Virus record (IMG/VR): IMGVR_UViG_3300030061_000336
Span: 1 to 47,685 of that record
Length of the DNA stretch: 47,685 nt
Source: a virus
Strand: one strand, 5' to 3'
Translations under genes and position numbers: made by a program
Shown here: positions 31,424 through 39,796 of the stretch, piece after piece
Numbering within the stretch: position 1 is the stretch's first letter
How the letters are laid out: every line of letters starts with the position of its first letter
Notes under the pieces: generated by a model
Database searches by the model: none
Told to the model about the DNA's origin: nothing
What the model saw: only the letters and a program-made list of their open reading frames with translations

Positions 31424-31632
31424 AGAAAGACAGAAAACTTTGGAAAGCGTTTTTAGAAAGAGAGAAACAACACGAAATAAATAGAGAAGAAATTGAACTT
31501 ATTGCTAGGTTACACGCTGAGCATTATAGACATAAGTACAATGAGCCATGCACTTGTAATGGGAGTATCTATAAAAAATGGATTGCAGAGATAAATAAAA
31601 TATATGAAATCACTAATAAAAAACAGAGATAG
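31417..31632 (+). CDS. Conserved early protein, arm B
   Basis: 71 residues, MVEKDRKLWKAFLEREKQHE; orthologue of 2748-2948, with a slightly longer C-terminus (ITNKKQR). Same YNEPCTC pair. The next nuclease start overlaps by 29 nt. Confidence 0.65.
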   Translation: MVEKDRKLWKAFLEREKQHEINREEIELIARLHAEHYRHKYNEPCTCNGSIYKKWIAEINKIYEITNKKQR

Positions 31633-31996
31633 AGTTAAACAAGTATTAGATTTTACAGGAGTACAGAACAAGAAAATGCACCCCTCTGACATTGATGCTG
31701 TATTAGAATTTAATAATGAAGCATTAATACTTATGGAAGTCAAATATAAATTTAACAAAATACCTGTTGGGCAGAAACTTCTTTTAGAACGCATAGCAGA
31801 TAGGTGGGGTGATAAAGCAATAGTTCTTAAAATTGAGCATAGTTTTTCAAATGATAAAATAAATATACCTTTAGATTTATGCGAGGTAACACAAATCTAT
31901 TATAATAGTAAATGGAGTTTAATTGATAGAACTAATGTTATTGAATATTTAAATAGGTTAGGGGAAAAGTGGAACATCAAAAAATGTAAATTTTAA
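31604..31996 (+). CDS. PD-(D/E)XK nuclease, arm B type
   Basis: 130 residues. PSDIDAVLEFNNEALILMEVKYKF gives D29/D31, E45 and K47, a clear PD-(D/E)XK core of VRR-NUC/resolvase style. It occupies the place of the 2935-3351 nuclease of arm A but is not obviously related, so the same job may have been taken by another family. Confidence 0.6.
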   Translation: MKSLIKNRDRVKQVLDFTGVQNKKMHPSDIDAVLEFNNEALILMEVKYKFNKIPVGQKLLLERIADRWGDKAIVLKIEHSFSNDKINIPLDLCEVTQIYYNSKWSLIDRTNVIEYLNRLGEKWNIKKCKF

Positions 31997-32014
31997 AAAA
32001 AATTAAAAAATTAT

Positions 32015-32044
32015 TTGTTTTATTAAAAAGTTTTAGTATATTTA
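32015..32044 (+). promoter_or_regulatory. Bacteroidota-type promoter, TTG-N19-TATATTTA
   Basis: TTG (32015-32017), 19 nt, TATATTTA (32037-32044), then ATG at 32069. Close to the TAnnTTTG consensus. Equivalent of 3486-3515 in arm A. Confidence 0.6.
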
Positions 32045-32068
32045 TACTATAATTAAAAACAAAACAAA

Positions 32069-32230
32069 ATGGAAACTAAACAAATAATCAACAAACTAGA
32101 GGAAAATATACTAGATAATAAAAATCTTAATGAAATATATTCTTTAGATTTTACTACATATGAATTAGTATTTGACATACAAAAGGTAAACGGAGTTAAC
32201 GAAGTAGTTATACAACAACTAGAAAAATAA
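32069..32230 (+). CDS. Small early protein, arm B
   Basis: 53 residues: METKQIINKLEENILDNKN, ...YELVFDIQKVNGVNEVVIQQLEK. First gene behind the promoter at 32015. Not recognised; no arm-A match. Confidence 0.45.
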   Translation: METKQIINKLEENILDNKNLNEIYSLDFTTYELVFDIQKVNGVNEVVIQQLEK

Positions 32231-32235
32231 ACAAT

Positions 32236-32319
32236 AAAGAGTTAGTGATTAACATTTATGCGGACACTATTAAACTGAAAGACGCGGGGCAGTTGCTAAA
32301 ATAATTCTAAAGGCTCTTT
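32236..32319 (+). promoter_or_regulatory. Possible structured leader in a 103-nt gap
   Basis: Non-coding gap with a GC-richer patch (GACGCGGGGCAGTTGC) unlike its surroundings. AAAGAG (32236-32241) can pair with CTCTTT (32314-32319), and TAGTG (32243-32247) with CACTA (32265-32269). May be a structured 5' leader or small RNA. It corresponds in position to the arm-A hairpin at 3826. Weak. Confidence 0.3.
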
Positions 32320-32333
32320 AAAATTTAAAACTT

Positions 32334-32549
32334 ATGAAAAAAACTTATCAAGATGTTATTGATTTCTACAATAATACTACAAATGAACAAAAATGTTACT
32401 TGTTATTATTAATGAGTAAAGATATAATGGTACCTGTACAAAAGGAAGACGGAGTACATAGTTTAGGGTTAGACCCTGAAGCACCTGTTTGTATGAATGG
32501 TACAGCATTTCAAATTAACACAGAAGATTGGAGATATTATGAAAAATAA
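32334..32549 (+). CDS. Hypothetical early protein, arm B
   Basis: 71 residues: MKKTYQDVIDFYNNTTNEQK, YLLLLMSKDIMVPVQ, GTAFQINTEDWRYYEK. No homologue in arm A. Overlaps the next gene by 11 nt. Function unknown. Confidence 0.5.
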   Translation: MKKTYQDVIDFYNNTTNEQKCYLLLLMSKDIMVPVQKEDGVHSLGLDPEAPVCMNGTAFQINTEDWRYYEK

Positions 32550-32823
32550 AATCGAAAATTTAAAAGACATGGAGATATGGACTGATTTACATTTTTTAAC
32601 ATCTATCGTACATAAACAAATTGAAAAAAAGAAAACAGATAATTTAGAGAAGATGTCAGATTCTTTAATTAGAATTGTATATTATTTTAAAGAATATTCT
32701 AATAACATACGATTATATAAAAAGGCATTATCAGAATATAAGTTGTCTAAAAATAGAGCAATAGAAAGGGCTAGGCGAGTTGAAAAACAATTAAATAAAA
32801 TAAAAAAACATGAAAAACTTTAA
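32539..32823 (+). CDS. Conserved coiled-coil early protein, arm B
   Basis: 94 residues from ATG 32539; a longer frame opens at 32497 but overlaps the gene before. Shares ENLKDMEIWTDLHFL, NLEKMSDSLIRIVYYFKEYSNNIRLYKKAL with 4003-4299 in arm A. Confidence 0.6.
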   Translation: MKNKIENLKDMEIWTDLHFLTSIVHKQIEKKKTDNLEKMSDSLIRIVYYFKEYSNNIRLYKKALSEYKLSKNRAIERARRVEKQLNKIKKHEKL

Positions 32824-33514
32824 AGTAGAAACAACAAAAGATTATAATAAATTTTTACATATTATAGGAAATAGAGAAATAAACAAATCTAATCTTAAAA
32901 GATTAAAAGAATCTATTAGAGAAATAGGGTTGCAAGTTCCTATATTAGTAAATGAAAACAGAGCAGTAGTGGACGGACAACATAGACTACAAGCATTAAG
33001 AGAATTGAATTTACCTGTAACTTATATTCAATCTCAAATAACAAGAGAGGAACATATTCCAAATTTACAAGTTAGTAAATTGTGGACTGCTTTAGATTTT
33101 GCAAAGAGAAATGCTGCACAAGGAGATAAAGAATGTATAAAAGCATTAAAAGTTGTTGATAATTGGCATGAATTAACAAATAAAAAATTTGCCAAAATAG
33201 TTATTTTAGAATTGTTAAATAAAGCCCAAAGTAACACACTAAAGCCGTATTTAAAAAATAAAAGCTATAAAGTTGATATAGACAATGCAATTAGAGTTTT
33301 TAACTGTCAAAATATATTAAATAAAAATAGGTCTGTAAGGTTTAACCCTTATACAGCAAAAAACATGAGAGCATTAAAAAAATTAAACAAAAATATGAAA
33401 GGTTTGAAATATAAAGTAATAGAAAAATTTAACAAACATTATTTAGATTCTTTTGCTTCTGGTCAGGAACAATATAATTATTTAAAAGATTTATATAAAA
33501 AATATGACAGATAG
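32810..33514 (+). CDS. ParB-like protein 1, arm B only
   Basis: 234 residues. N-terminal ParB-type domain (about 15-75): REINKSNLKRLKESIREIG, VPILVNENRAVVDGQHRLQALREL, with DGQHR (55-59) matching the CTP/DNA-contact GERR-like motif of ParB/Srx proteins. The rest is helical and basic. No ParA partner, so not a partition system; could be a DNA-binding or nuclease-type ParB. Absent from arm A. Confidence 0.6.
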   Translation: MKNFKVETTKDYNKFLHIIGNREINKSNLKRLKESIREIGLQVPILVNENRAVVDGQHRLQALRELNLPVTYIQSQITREEHIPNLQVSKLWTALDFAKRNAAQGDKECIKALKVVDNWHELTNKKFAKIVILELLNKAQSNTLKPYLKNKSYKVDIDNAIRVFNCQNILNKNRSVRFNPYTAKNMRALKKLNKNMKGLKYKVIEKFNKHYLDSFASGQEQYNYLKDLYKKYDR

Positions 33515-34280
33515 TATAGAATTATTAAATGGGGAGATTTTTTCAAAAGAAGAAATTTTAGTTCTAATGGAAGATGACGGATTCTATTATGATTATTTGG
33601 GCAAAGCAGCATTAAGCAGTAGTTCGATTAAGTTGTTAAATGATAGTCCAAAAAAATATCAATACGTTACAAAATATGGAAACCCCTCAACGCAAGGTTT
33701 GCGAGACGGTTGGTTGTTCCACACTGCCATATTAGAACCAGAGGTTTTTTCATCACAAATATTTGTAGATGTACAATCTAAAAATACAAAAGCATATAAG
33801 TTAGCTAAGGCTGAACATGGTAGAGTTTTTACTATAAAAGAAAAAAGAGATGCAGAGAGGTTAGCAGATGCCTTTTTAAGAAACGAACATGCCTTACAAA
33901 TGATAACAAATTGTGAGTTTGAAGTACCTGCTATTGGAACAATAGAGGGTTATCCTTTTCGTGGAAAAGCTGACGTATATGACAGGTATAGGATATGTGA
34001 TTTAAAAACAACAAATGACCTGAAAGCATTCCCATATTCAGCAAGGAAGTGGGGTTATGATATACAAGTTTACATTTATTGTCAGTTGTTTAACATGGAT
34101 TGGAAAGATTTTAAATTTGTTGCTGTCGATAAGGGTTCACTTGACATTGGTATTTATGATGTTTCAGAAGAATTTTATAATTTAGGAAAAGATAAAACCA
34201 TGAGGGCAATAGAAACTTACGAAGCATTTTTTATTAACGGTGCAGATTTAGATACATACTGCATAAAAGGTACATTATGA
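33504..34280 (+). CDS. RecE-like PD-(D/E)XK exonuclease, arm B
   Basis: 258 residues, orthologue of 4608-5381. GWLFHTAILEPEVF, FRGKADVYDRYRICDLKTT, YDIQVYIYCQLF and the C-terminal GADLDTYCIKGTL are kept. Overlaps ParB-like protein 1 by 11 nt and the following gene by 4 nt. Confidence 0.8.
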   Translation: MTDSIELLNGEIFSKEEILVLMEDDGFYYDYLGKAALSSSSIKLLNDSPKKYQYVTKYGNPSTQGLRDGWLFHTAILEPEVFSSQIFVDVQSKNTKAYKLAKAEHGRVFTIKEKRDAERLADAFLRNEHALQMITNCEFEVPAIGTIEGYPFRGKADVYDRYRICDLKTTNDLKAFPYSARKWGYDIQVYIYCQLFNMDWKDFKFVAVDKGSLDIGIYDVSEEFYNLGKDKTMRAIETYEAFFINGADLDTYCIKGTL

Positions 34281-34690
34281 AATCAAGAAAAGAATTTTTA
34301 GAATATATAAAACAAATAACAAACGTAGATATATACTCAAAATCAAGAGCAAGAGAGATAATTGAAGCTAGATGCTTGACTATATTTGTTTTAAAAAATC
34401 ATTTTAAGATGAGGTTTGTAGAAATTACAAGTTTATTTAACAAACATAATTTAAGGTATACAAACTCTAACATTTTAAATAGTTATAAAAAATTTATAGT
34501 TTATAAAAAGTTTAATGAACAATTAGCAACAAACTATGAGTTAGTATTAAATAGATTAGAAAACACAACAGAACTCAAAAGAGCAATGCTAATAGAAGAA
34601 ATTAAATATAGTACACCAAAAGAGTTAGATGCGTTTCAAAATATATATGATAGGAAGTTGCTTACAAGTGTAAACAAAATATTAAACTAA
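34277..34690 (+). CDS. Diverged DnaA-like protein, arm B
   Basis: 137 residues. Aligns with 5378-5818 by start overlap and pattern (IKQITNVDIYSKSRAREIIEARCL, then FVLKNHFKMRFVEITSLF). At the DNA-contact signature it reads YTNSNILNSYKKF rather than DHATALHSLKSFE, so specific DnaA-box recognition is probably lost or changed. Confidence 0.45.
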   Translation: MKSRKEFLEYIKQITNVDIYSKSRAREIIEARCLTIFVLKNHFKMRFVEITSLFNKHNLRYTNSNILNSYKKFIVYKKFNEQLATNYELVLNRLENTTELKRAMLIEEIKYSTPKELDAFQNIYDRKLLTSVNKILN

Positions 34691-34691
34691 A

Positions 34692-35018
34692 ATGGAAAAA
34701 GATAAAGATAAAAGAAAAGAAATGCCACTATATAGGGGATTAATAAAATACTTTCCTGATGCACTATGCGAAGTAGCAAGAGTAAGCTACATAGGAAGTA
34801 AACAACACCACCCAGAAGAAGATATACATTGGGATAGAAATAAAAGTCAAGATGATTTAGATGCACTTATGCGACACCTAATGGAAAATGGTATGCACGA
34901 TATAGACGGAGTAAGACACAGTGCAAAAATAGCATGGAGAGCATTAGCACACCTACAAAAAGAAATAGAGGGTGATAAATACCACCCCACAGACCACATA
35001 ATAGCAGGTACAGAATGA
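34692..35018 (+). CDS. DUF5664-like protein, arm B
   Basis: 108 residues, MEKDKDKRKEMPLYRGLIKY; nearly identical to 5775-6137 through RHLMENG and HSAKIAWRALAHLQKE, shorter at the C-terminus. Start is 1 nt after the previous stop, whereas arm A overlaps by 44 nt. Confidence 0.65.
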   Translation: MEKDKDKRKEMPLYRGLIKYFPDALCEVARVSYIGSKQHHPEEDIHWDRNKSQDDLDALMRHLMENGMHDIDGVRHSAKIAWRALAHLQKEIEGDKYHPTDHIIAGTE

Positions 35019-35137
35019 AGCCAAAGAAATATACAATAATACAAAGAATAAAAAGATTAGAGAATATAGTAAGTCAAATGTATATGAGTGTTGAGGTAAT
35101 CAAGAAACAAATAGAGAAAGAAAATAAAAAAGATTAA
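35015..35137 (+). CDS. Small conserved helical protein, arm B
   Basis: 40 residues, orthologue of 6829-6954: MKPKKYTIIQRIKRLENIV, YMSVEVIKK. ATG overlaps the DUF5664 stop. Confidence 0.6.
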   Translation: MKPKKYTIIQRIKRLENIVSQMYMSVEVIKKQIEKENKKD

Positions 35138-35151
35138 CGTTATATAAATAT
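35138..35151 (+). promoter_or_regulatory. CGTTATA-type motif before ParB-glycosyltransferase cassette
   Basis: CGTTATATAAATAT fills the entire 14-nt gap before ATG 35152. Two bases longer than the usual spacing. It begins right after a stop, as at 7361. Confidence 0.5.
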
Positions 35152-35778
35152 ATGAAAGCTAACAAAATAAAAGTAAGTAAGTTAAAACCTAATGAAAATA
35201 ATCCTAGAGTTATTAAAGGATATAAATTTGAAAAGTTAGTTAAGAGCATACAAGAGTTTCCTGAAATGTTAAAGTTGAGACCAATAGTTGTAGATGAAAA
35301 CAATATTATTCTAGGTGGCAACATGAGGTACAAAGCAGCAGTACAGGCAGGGTTAAAAGAAGTTTACGCAATACAAGCAGATGATTTAACAGAAAAACAA
35401 AAACAAGAATTTATAATAAAAGATAATGTTGGTTTTGGTGAGTGGGATTGGGATAGTTTAGCGAATTCATGGGAAGTGGAAAGGTTAGAAGATTGGGGGG
35501 TTGATGTTCCGATATTTGATAAAATAGATTCTATGGAAGAAGAAGAAGAATTGGAAATACCACAATCTGTACAATTAGAGCCACCGAAAGAATATGTTTT
35601 GATAATGGCTGAGCCGAATAGTGTAGAATGGGAACAATTAAAAGAAATGTTAAAATTAAAAATGGTCAGAAGAGGTGGATATAAAAAAGGAAGTGCTTTT
35701 GATTCAGTAAGTTTAGAAAGGGTTTTATGGTTTGATGATTTTAAAAAAAGAATAGATGTTAATAGCAGTACCAAGTAA
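35152..35778 (+). CDS. ParB-like protein 2, modification-cassette type
   Basis: 208 residues. ParB N-terminal domain (about 5-95): KLKPNENNPRVI, KLRPIVVDENNIILGGNMRYKAAVQAG (GGNMR 55-59), VYAIQADDLTEKQKQEFII, then WDWDSLANSWEVERLEDWGV. ParB proteins of this DNA-modification type have been noted next to base-hypermodification enzymes. The last 23 nt overlap a glycosyltransferase-like gene. Absent from arm A. Confidence 0.65.
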   Translation: MKANKIKVSKLKPNENNPRVIKGYKFEKLVKSIQEFPEMLKLRPIVVDENNIILGGNMRYKAAVQAGLKEVYAIQADDLTEKQKQEFIIKDNVGFGEWDWDSLANSWEVERLEDWGVDVPIFDKIDSMEEEEELEIPQSVQLEPPKEYVLIMAEPNSVEWEQLKEMLKLKMVRRGGYKKGSAFDSVSLERVLWFDDFKKRIDVNSSTK

Positions 35779-36475
35779 AGGCAGAGCGGGTTTAACATCT
35801 ACAAACAAGATATTGCCTAACATGTGTACTTTCTTTATACCAGAAAGCGAATATCATCAATATAAAGGTTTGGTTAAAAATATAGTTTGTGTACCAAAAG
35901 AAGTCAGAGGAATAACGCCAACAAGAAATTGGATATTAAAAAATACTGATGAAAAATGGGTTGTAATGTTAGATGATGATGCAAAACATGTTGGATATAA
36001 TTTTTTGGATAAAAGAAAAACTAAAAAAATTGAAATAAGAGATGAGGGGTTTTGGGTTGAAGAATTTTTGAAATATTTTGACTTAACAGAGCAACTAGGC
36101 TATAAAATATGGGGAACAAGAACAGAAAGCAGCCCAAGAGGTACATACCCATATAAACCAATACTCACTAGAACTTATGTAACAGCTTCGTTAATGGGTA
36201 TTATAAATGACGGAGAATATTATTTTGATGAAAACTTTATTGTAAAAGAAGATTATGAAATATGTTTAAGACATATAAAAGATAAAGGGGGTATATTAGG
36301 TATAAGATATTTACACTGGGAAAATGACCATTGGATTAAAAGTGGTGGTTGTAAAGATTATAGAACAATTGGTATTGAAAAGAAAGCAATAAAAGATTTA
36401 ATAAAATTATACCCTAATATGATTTCCCAAGTAAAGAGAAAAGCTAATGAATTTACAATTAAATTAAATTTATAA
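35756..36475 (+). CDS. TET-associated-type glycosyltransferase (TAGT-like)
   Basis: 239 residues. MLIAVPSKGRAG start, RGITPTRNWIL, then VVMLDDDAKHVGY with the DDD nucleotide-sugar site (73-75), and KEDYEICLRHI, fit a GT-A fold of the TET/JBP-associated glycosyltransferase type that adds sugars to modified bases. No TET/JBP or dUTP/dCTP-modifying enzyme is seen in the window, so the acceptor base, if DNA, would come from elsewhere. Surface glycan transfer is an alternative. Arm B only. Confidence 0.55.
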   Translation: MLIAVPSKGRAGLTSTNKILPNMCTFFIPESEYHQYKGLVKNIVCVPKEVRGITPTRNWILKNTDEKWVVMLDDDAKHVGYNFLDKRKTKKIEIRDEGFWVEEFLKYFDLTEQLGYKIWGTRTESSPRGTYPYKPILTRTYVTASLMGIINDGEYYFDENFIVKEDYEICLRHIKDKGGILGIRYLHWENDHWIKSGGCKDYRTIGIEKKAIKDLIKLYPNMISQVKRKANEFTIKLNL

Positions 36476-36831
36476 TGAACAAAACTGAACACCATAAAAA
36501 AGCATTATTAGAAGCGTTAGAAAAATCATTAGGAGTTGTTACAACAGCTTGTAAAAGAGCAGAGGTTGGAAGAACAACTTATTATGATTGGTATAATAAT
36601 GATGAGGATTTTAGGAAAAAGGTAGATGATTTACAGAATGTTGCTTTAGATTTTGCAGAAAGTCAATTACATAAACAAATATCAGAAAATTCAACGCCTG
36701 CAACTATATTCTATTTAAAAACTAAAGGTAAGAAAAGAGGTTATGTAGAAAGACAAGAAATAACAGGGGCAGAGGGAGTGCCAAACGCTTTTCAAATTGA
36801 AATCATTGACAAAACCGAAGATACAGACTAA
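36475..36831 (+). CDS. Terminase small subunit, HTH type
   Basis: 118 residues: KALLEALEKSLGVVTTACK, AEVGRTTYYDWYNNDEDFRK (helix-turn-helix), ALDFAESQLHKQISENSTPATIFYLKTKGKKRGYVER. The phBC6A51-like small terminase pattern. Different from the KREGAGRK protein in arm A. Start overlaps the glycosyltransferase-like stop by 1 nt. Confidence 0.65.
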   Translation: MNKTEHHKKALLEALEKSLGVVTTACKRAEVGRTTYYDWYNNDEDFRKKVDDLQNVALDFAESQLHKQISENSTPATIFYLKTKGKKRGYVERQEITGAEGVPNAFQIEIIDKTEDTD

Positions 36832-37969
36832 CAAGGTATATAAACACCTTTTAAAAAGCGATAAGAAAATAATTATTGAACAGGGTGGTACTCGTTCTGG
36901 TAAAACGTATAATATATTGTTATGGATAATCTTTCATTATTGTACGCAAAATAAAAACAAAACAGTTACTATTTGTCGGAAAACATTTCCTAGTTTAAGG
37001 GCTTCAGTGATGAGGGATTTTTTAACTATCCTAAAACAATACAAAATATATAGTGAAGAACTGCATAATAAATCAAATTCAGAATATCGTTTATTTAATA
37101 ATTTGGTTGAGTTTATTAGTTTAGACCAACCACAAAAAGTAAGAGGACGTAAAAGAGATATATTGTTTATAAATGAAGCTAATGAATTATATTTTGAAGA
37201 TTGGCAGCAATTAATATTTAGAACGAATGGGAGAATAATAATAGATTATAACCCAAGTGATGAGTACCATTGGATATATGATAAAGTTATAACTCGTGAT
37301 GATTCTGATTTCTATATAACAACATACATGGATAATCCCTTTTTAGAAGAAACTATAAGGGAAGAAATTGAAATGTTAAAAGAAACAGACGACCAGTATT
37401 GGCAAATATATGGTTTGGGTTTAAAGGGAATCAGTAGAGCAACAATATTTAAGTATCATGAATGTAGTCAAATACCAGATGATGCAAAGTTTATAGCGTA
37501 TGGTGCAGATGCAGGATATACAAATGACCCAAGCACATTAGTAAGCGTTTATCAAAAAGAACATAATCTATATATTAAAGAACATTTATATCAAACAATG
37601 ATGACAACATTAGATATACATAATAAGTTTAGAGAAACAGGTATAACTAAACAACAAATATATTTTGATAGTGCAGAACCAAGATTGATTGATGAATTAA
37701 GAAGAATGGGTTGGAATATAAGACCAAGTTTAAAAGGTAAAGACAGTGTAAATGCTGGAATAGACTTATTAAAAAGGTATAAAATAAATATAACTAGTTC
37801 TAGCAATAATGCGATTCAAGAATTTAGAAACTATAAATGGAGGGAAGATAAGACAGGTAAACTTACCAATATACCAGAAGATAAGAACAACCATATTATA
37901 GATGCAGTAAGATATGCAACATACAGTATATTAAGCAGACCTAATTTTGGTAGATACACAATACGTTAG
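36797..37969 (+). CDS. terL: Terminase large subunit, arm B
   Basis: 390 residues, TTG start overlapping the small terminase by 35 nt (a second TTG lies nine bases later). GGTRSGKT Walker A (30-37), DILFINE Walker B, GADAGYTNDPS and IYFDSAEP nuclease sites. Same length as arm A but diverged more than neighbouring tail genes. Confidence 0.92.
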   Translation: MKSLTKPKIQTNKVYKHLLKSDKKIIIEQGGTRSGKTYNILLWIIFHYCTQNKNKTVTICRKTFPSLRASVMRDFLTILKQYKIYSEELHNKSNSEYRLFNNLVEFISLDQPQKVRGRKRDILFINEANELYFEDWQQLIFRTNGRIIIDYNPSDEYHWIYDKVITRDDSDFYITTYMDNPFLEETIREEIEMLKETDDQYWQIYGLGLKGISRATIFKYHECSQIPDDAKFIAYGADAGYTNDPSTLVSVYQKEHNLYIKEHLYQTMMTTLDIHNKFRETGITKQQIYFDSAEPRLIDELRRMGWNIRPSLKGKDSVNAGIDLLKRYKINITSSSNNAIQEFRNYKWREDKTGKLTNIPEDKNNHIIDAVRYATYSILSRPNFGRYTIR

Positions 37970-37991
37970 TTTCTAAAACTTTTATTTTTTA

Positions 37992-38003
37992 CGTTATATA
38001 AGT
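37992..38003 (+). promoter_or_regulatory. CGTTATANTAAT-type motif before tail module, arm B
   Basis: CGTTATATAAGT, abutting ATG 38004 in a 34-nt gap. Matches 8829-8840 in arm A. Confidence 0.6.
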
Positions 38004-38660
38004 ATGAGAAAAGAAGTAATCGTACCTGATTCCTTAGGGGAAATAACTTTAGGACAATATCAGAAATATTTAAAAATCCAAGCGGATAACGAAGATGAAA
38101 AGTTTTTAGCTGTTAAAATGGTTGAAATCTTTTGCGGTATTAGGGGTGATTTGGTTATGAAAATGAAGGCTACTAGCATTGGAGATATCACAAGTATATT
38201 AGCTAGTATGTTTGAACAGAAACCTGATTTACTTAAAGAGTTTGAAATGAATGGTATAACTTATGGATTTATTCCGCATTTAGATGATATGTCTTTTGGT
38301 GAATATGTTGATTTGGATACTTATATAGGCGATACACAAAATTTACATAAAGCTATGGGGGTTTTATATAGACCCATTATACAAAGATATTCCAATAAAT
38401 ATCTAATTGAAGAATATAAAGGTGAAGAATCCGATAAAATGAAGAATATGCCAATGGACGCTGTTTTAGGTTCCATGCTTTTTTTTTATCATTTAGGAAT
38501 GGACTTGTCGAAAATTATGCTGAATTATTTGGAGAACAATCAGGAGGAGAATCAGAATTTAGTTCAACATCTGTCTTTGGGAAAAAATGGGGGTGGTATC
38601 AATCGCTTTTCTCACTCGCTAAATCAGATATTACAAGAATTAAAAATATCACTAAACTAA
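38004..38660 (+). CDS. Tail assembly chaperone, arm B zero frame
   Basis: 218 residues, orthologue of 8841-9488. MRKEVIVPDSLGEITLGQYQ; YHLGMDLSKIMLNYLE after the T-run. Start set by the motif and homology. Confidence 0.7.
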   Translation: MRKEVIVPDSLGEITLGQYQKYLKIQADNEDEKFLAVKMVEIFCGIRGDLVMKMKATSIGDITSILASMFEQKPDLLKEFEMNGITYGFIPHLDDMSFGEYVDLDTYIGDTQNLHKAMGVLYRPIIQRYSNKYLIEEYKGEESDKMKNMPMDAVLGSMLFFYHLGMDLSKIMLNYLENNQEENQNLVQHLSLGKNGGGINRFSHSLNQILQELKISLN

Positions 38661-38749
38661 ATGTACACGAATGTTTATATGCGTTGAGTTATATGAAAGA
38701 CAAAGCAGAGTTAGAAGCTAATCAATTAAAAAGTAAAATGAAAAAATGA
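38004..38749 (+). CDS. Tail assembly chaperone, arm B -1 frameshift fusion
   Basis: Shift at T TTT TTT (38480-38486, within nine T) gives about 248 residues: LSFRNGLVENYAELFG, VFGKKWGWYQSLFSL, then SDITRIKNITKLNVHECLYALSYMKDKAELE. The stop overlaps ATG 38746. Amino-acid similarity with the arm-A shifted frame is strong although the bases differ. Confidence 0.75.
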
Positions 38750-39219
38750 GCAATCAGGGAGTAAGGGGTTATTATCAAGTTACAGATATTTTAAAAACTA
38801 ATCTGTTAAATGATGAAAATGTAAACACTGTAACAACAGGAGATATAACAGACATTGATTTATCAAAACAAACTATATTTCCGTTGAGTCATATAATAAT
38901 AAATTCAGTGGAAATACAAGAACAGGTTTTAAACTTTAATCTTACTGTAATGTGCATGGATATAGTAGATGTAAGCAAAGATGAAACAACTGATATATTT
39001 AGAGGTAATAATAATGAACAAGATATATTAAACACACAATTAGCAGTAGCAAATAAGTTAGTAGGTTTAATAAGTAAAGGCACTTTATACCAAGACAAAT
39101 ATCAAATAGAGGGAACAGCGACATGTGAGTTTTTTTATGAAAGGTTTGAGAATCAGTTAGCAGGAGTAGCTTGTACGTTTAGTTTATTAATTGCAAATGA
39201 TATAAATGTATGCAGTTAG
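38746..39219 (+). CDS. Putative tail terminator, arm B
   Basis: 157 residues, same length as 9574-10047; MSNQGVRGYYQVTD, KQTIFPLSHIIIN, CMDIVDVSKDETTDIFRG, ENQLAGVACTF. Role by position only. Confidence 0.45.
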   Translation: MSNQGVRGYYQVTDILKTNLLNDENVNTVTTGDITDIDLSKQTIFPLSHIIINSVEIQEQVLNFNLTVMCMDIVDVSKDETTDIFRGNNNEQDILNTQLAVANKLVGLISKGTLYQDKYQIEGTATCEFFYERFENQLAGVACTFSLLIANDINVCS

Positions 39220-39794
39220 ATGAGGTAAATAAAATATTACATAAGTTTGGAAAGTATGTTGTACAACAAGCTAGAACAAATCTAAGTAAATCAGGTAAAA
39301 CTAAGAAGTCGAGAAACCTATATGATAGTATAGATTATAAGGTTAATCAATTTTCAGATAGTATTGACTTGTTATTTAGCATGGAAGATTACGGTGCATT
39401 TCAAGATTTAGGAGTTAAAGGAAAAGACCCAAGTAAAGTATCTCCAAATGCAAAGATAACAGGACAACAGGCTCCAAACTCTCCATATAAATTCGGCAGT
39501 GGTAGTAGAAAAGGAACGTTTAAACAATTTGCTGCAAGAATGTCGGTATTTGCTAAAAAAAGAAACATTAGGTTTAGACAAGGTAAAACAGGAAGATTTG
39601 CTAAAGGTGGATATGATTCAATGGGTTATGTGATTGCAAAAAATATTTTTAACAGAGGTATAAAACCTAGCTTCTTTTTTACTAAACCATTTCAGGCGGC
39701 ATTTAAATATATACCTGATGAAGTAGTAGAAGCGTTTGTTTTTGACATTGAACAAGATGAAAGGTTTTTTCCTGAAAACATGAATAAAGATTAA
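39210..39794 (+). CDS. HK97 gp10-like neck/tail completion protein, arm B
   Basis: 194 residues: KFGKYVVQQARTNLSKSGK, SRNLYDSIDYKV, MEDYGAFQDLGVKGKDPSK, RGIKPSFFFTKPF. Orthologue of 10038-10574, with a different middle. Confidence 0.5.
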   Translation: MQLDEVNKILHKFGKYVVQQARTNLSKSGKTKKSRNLYDSIDYKVNQFSDSIDLLFSMEDYGAFQDLGVKGKDPSKVSPNAKITGQQAPNSPYKFGSGSRKGTFKQFAARMSVFAKKRNIRFRQGKTGRFAKGGYDSMGYVIAKNIFNRGIKPSFFFTKPFQAAFKYIPDEVVEAFVFDIEQDERFFPENMNKD

Positions 39795-39796
39795 TT

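Noticed and set aside
32810-35778. ParAB-type plasmid partition system
   Set aside because: Two ParB-like proteins but no ParA ATPase and no iterated centromere-like repeats visible.
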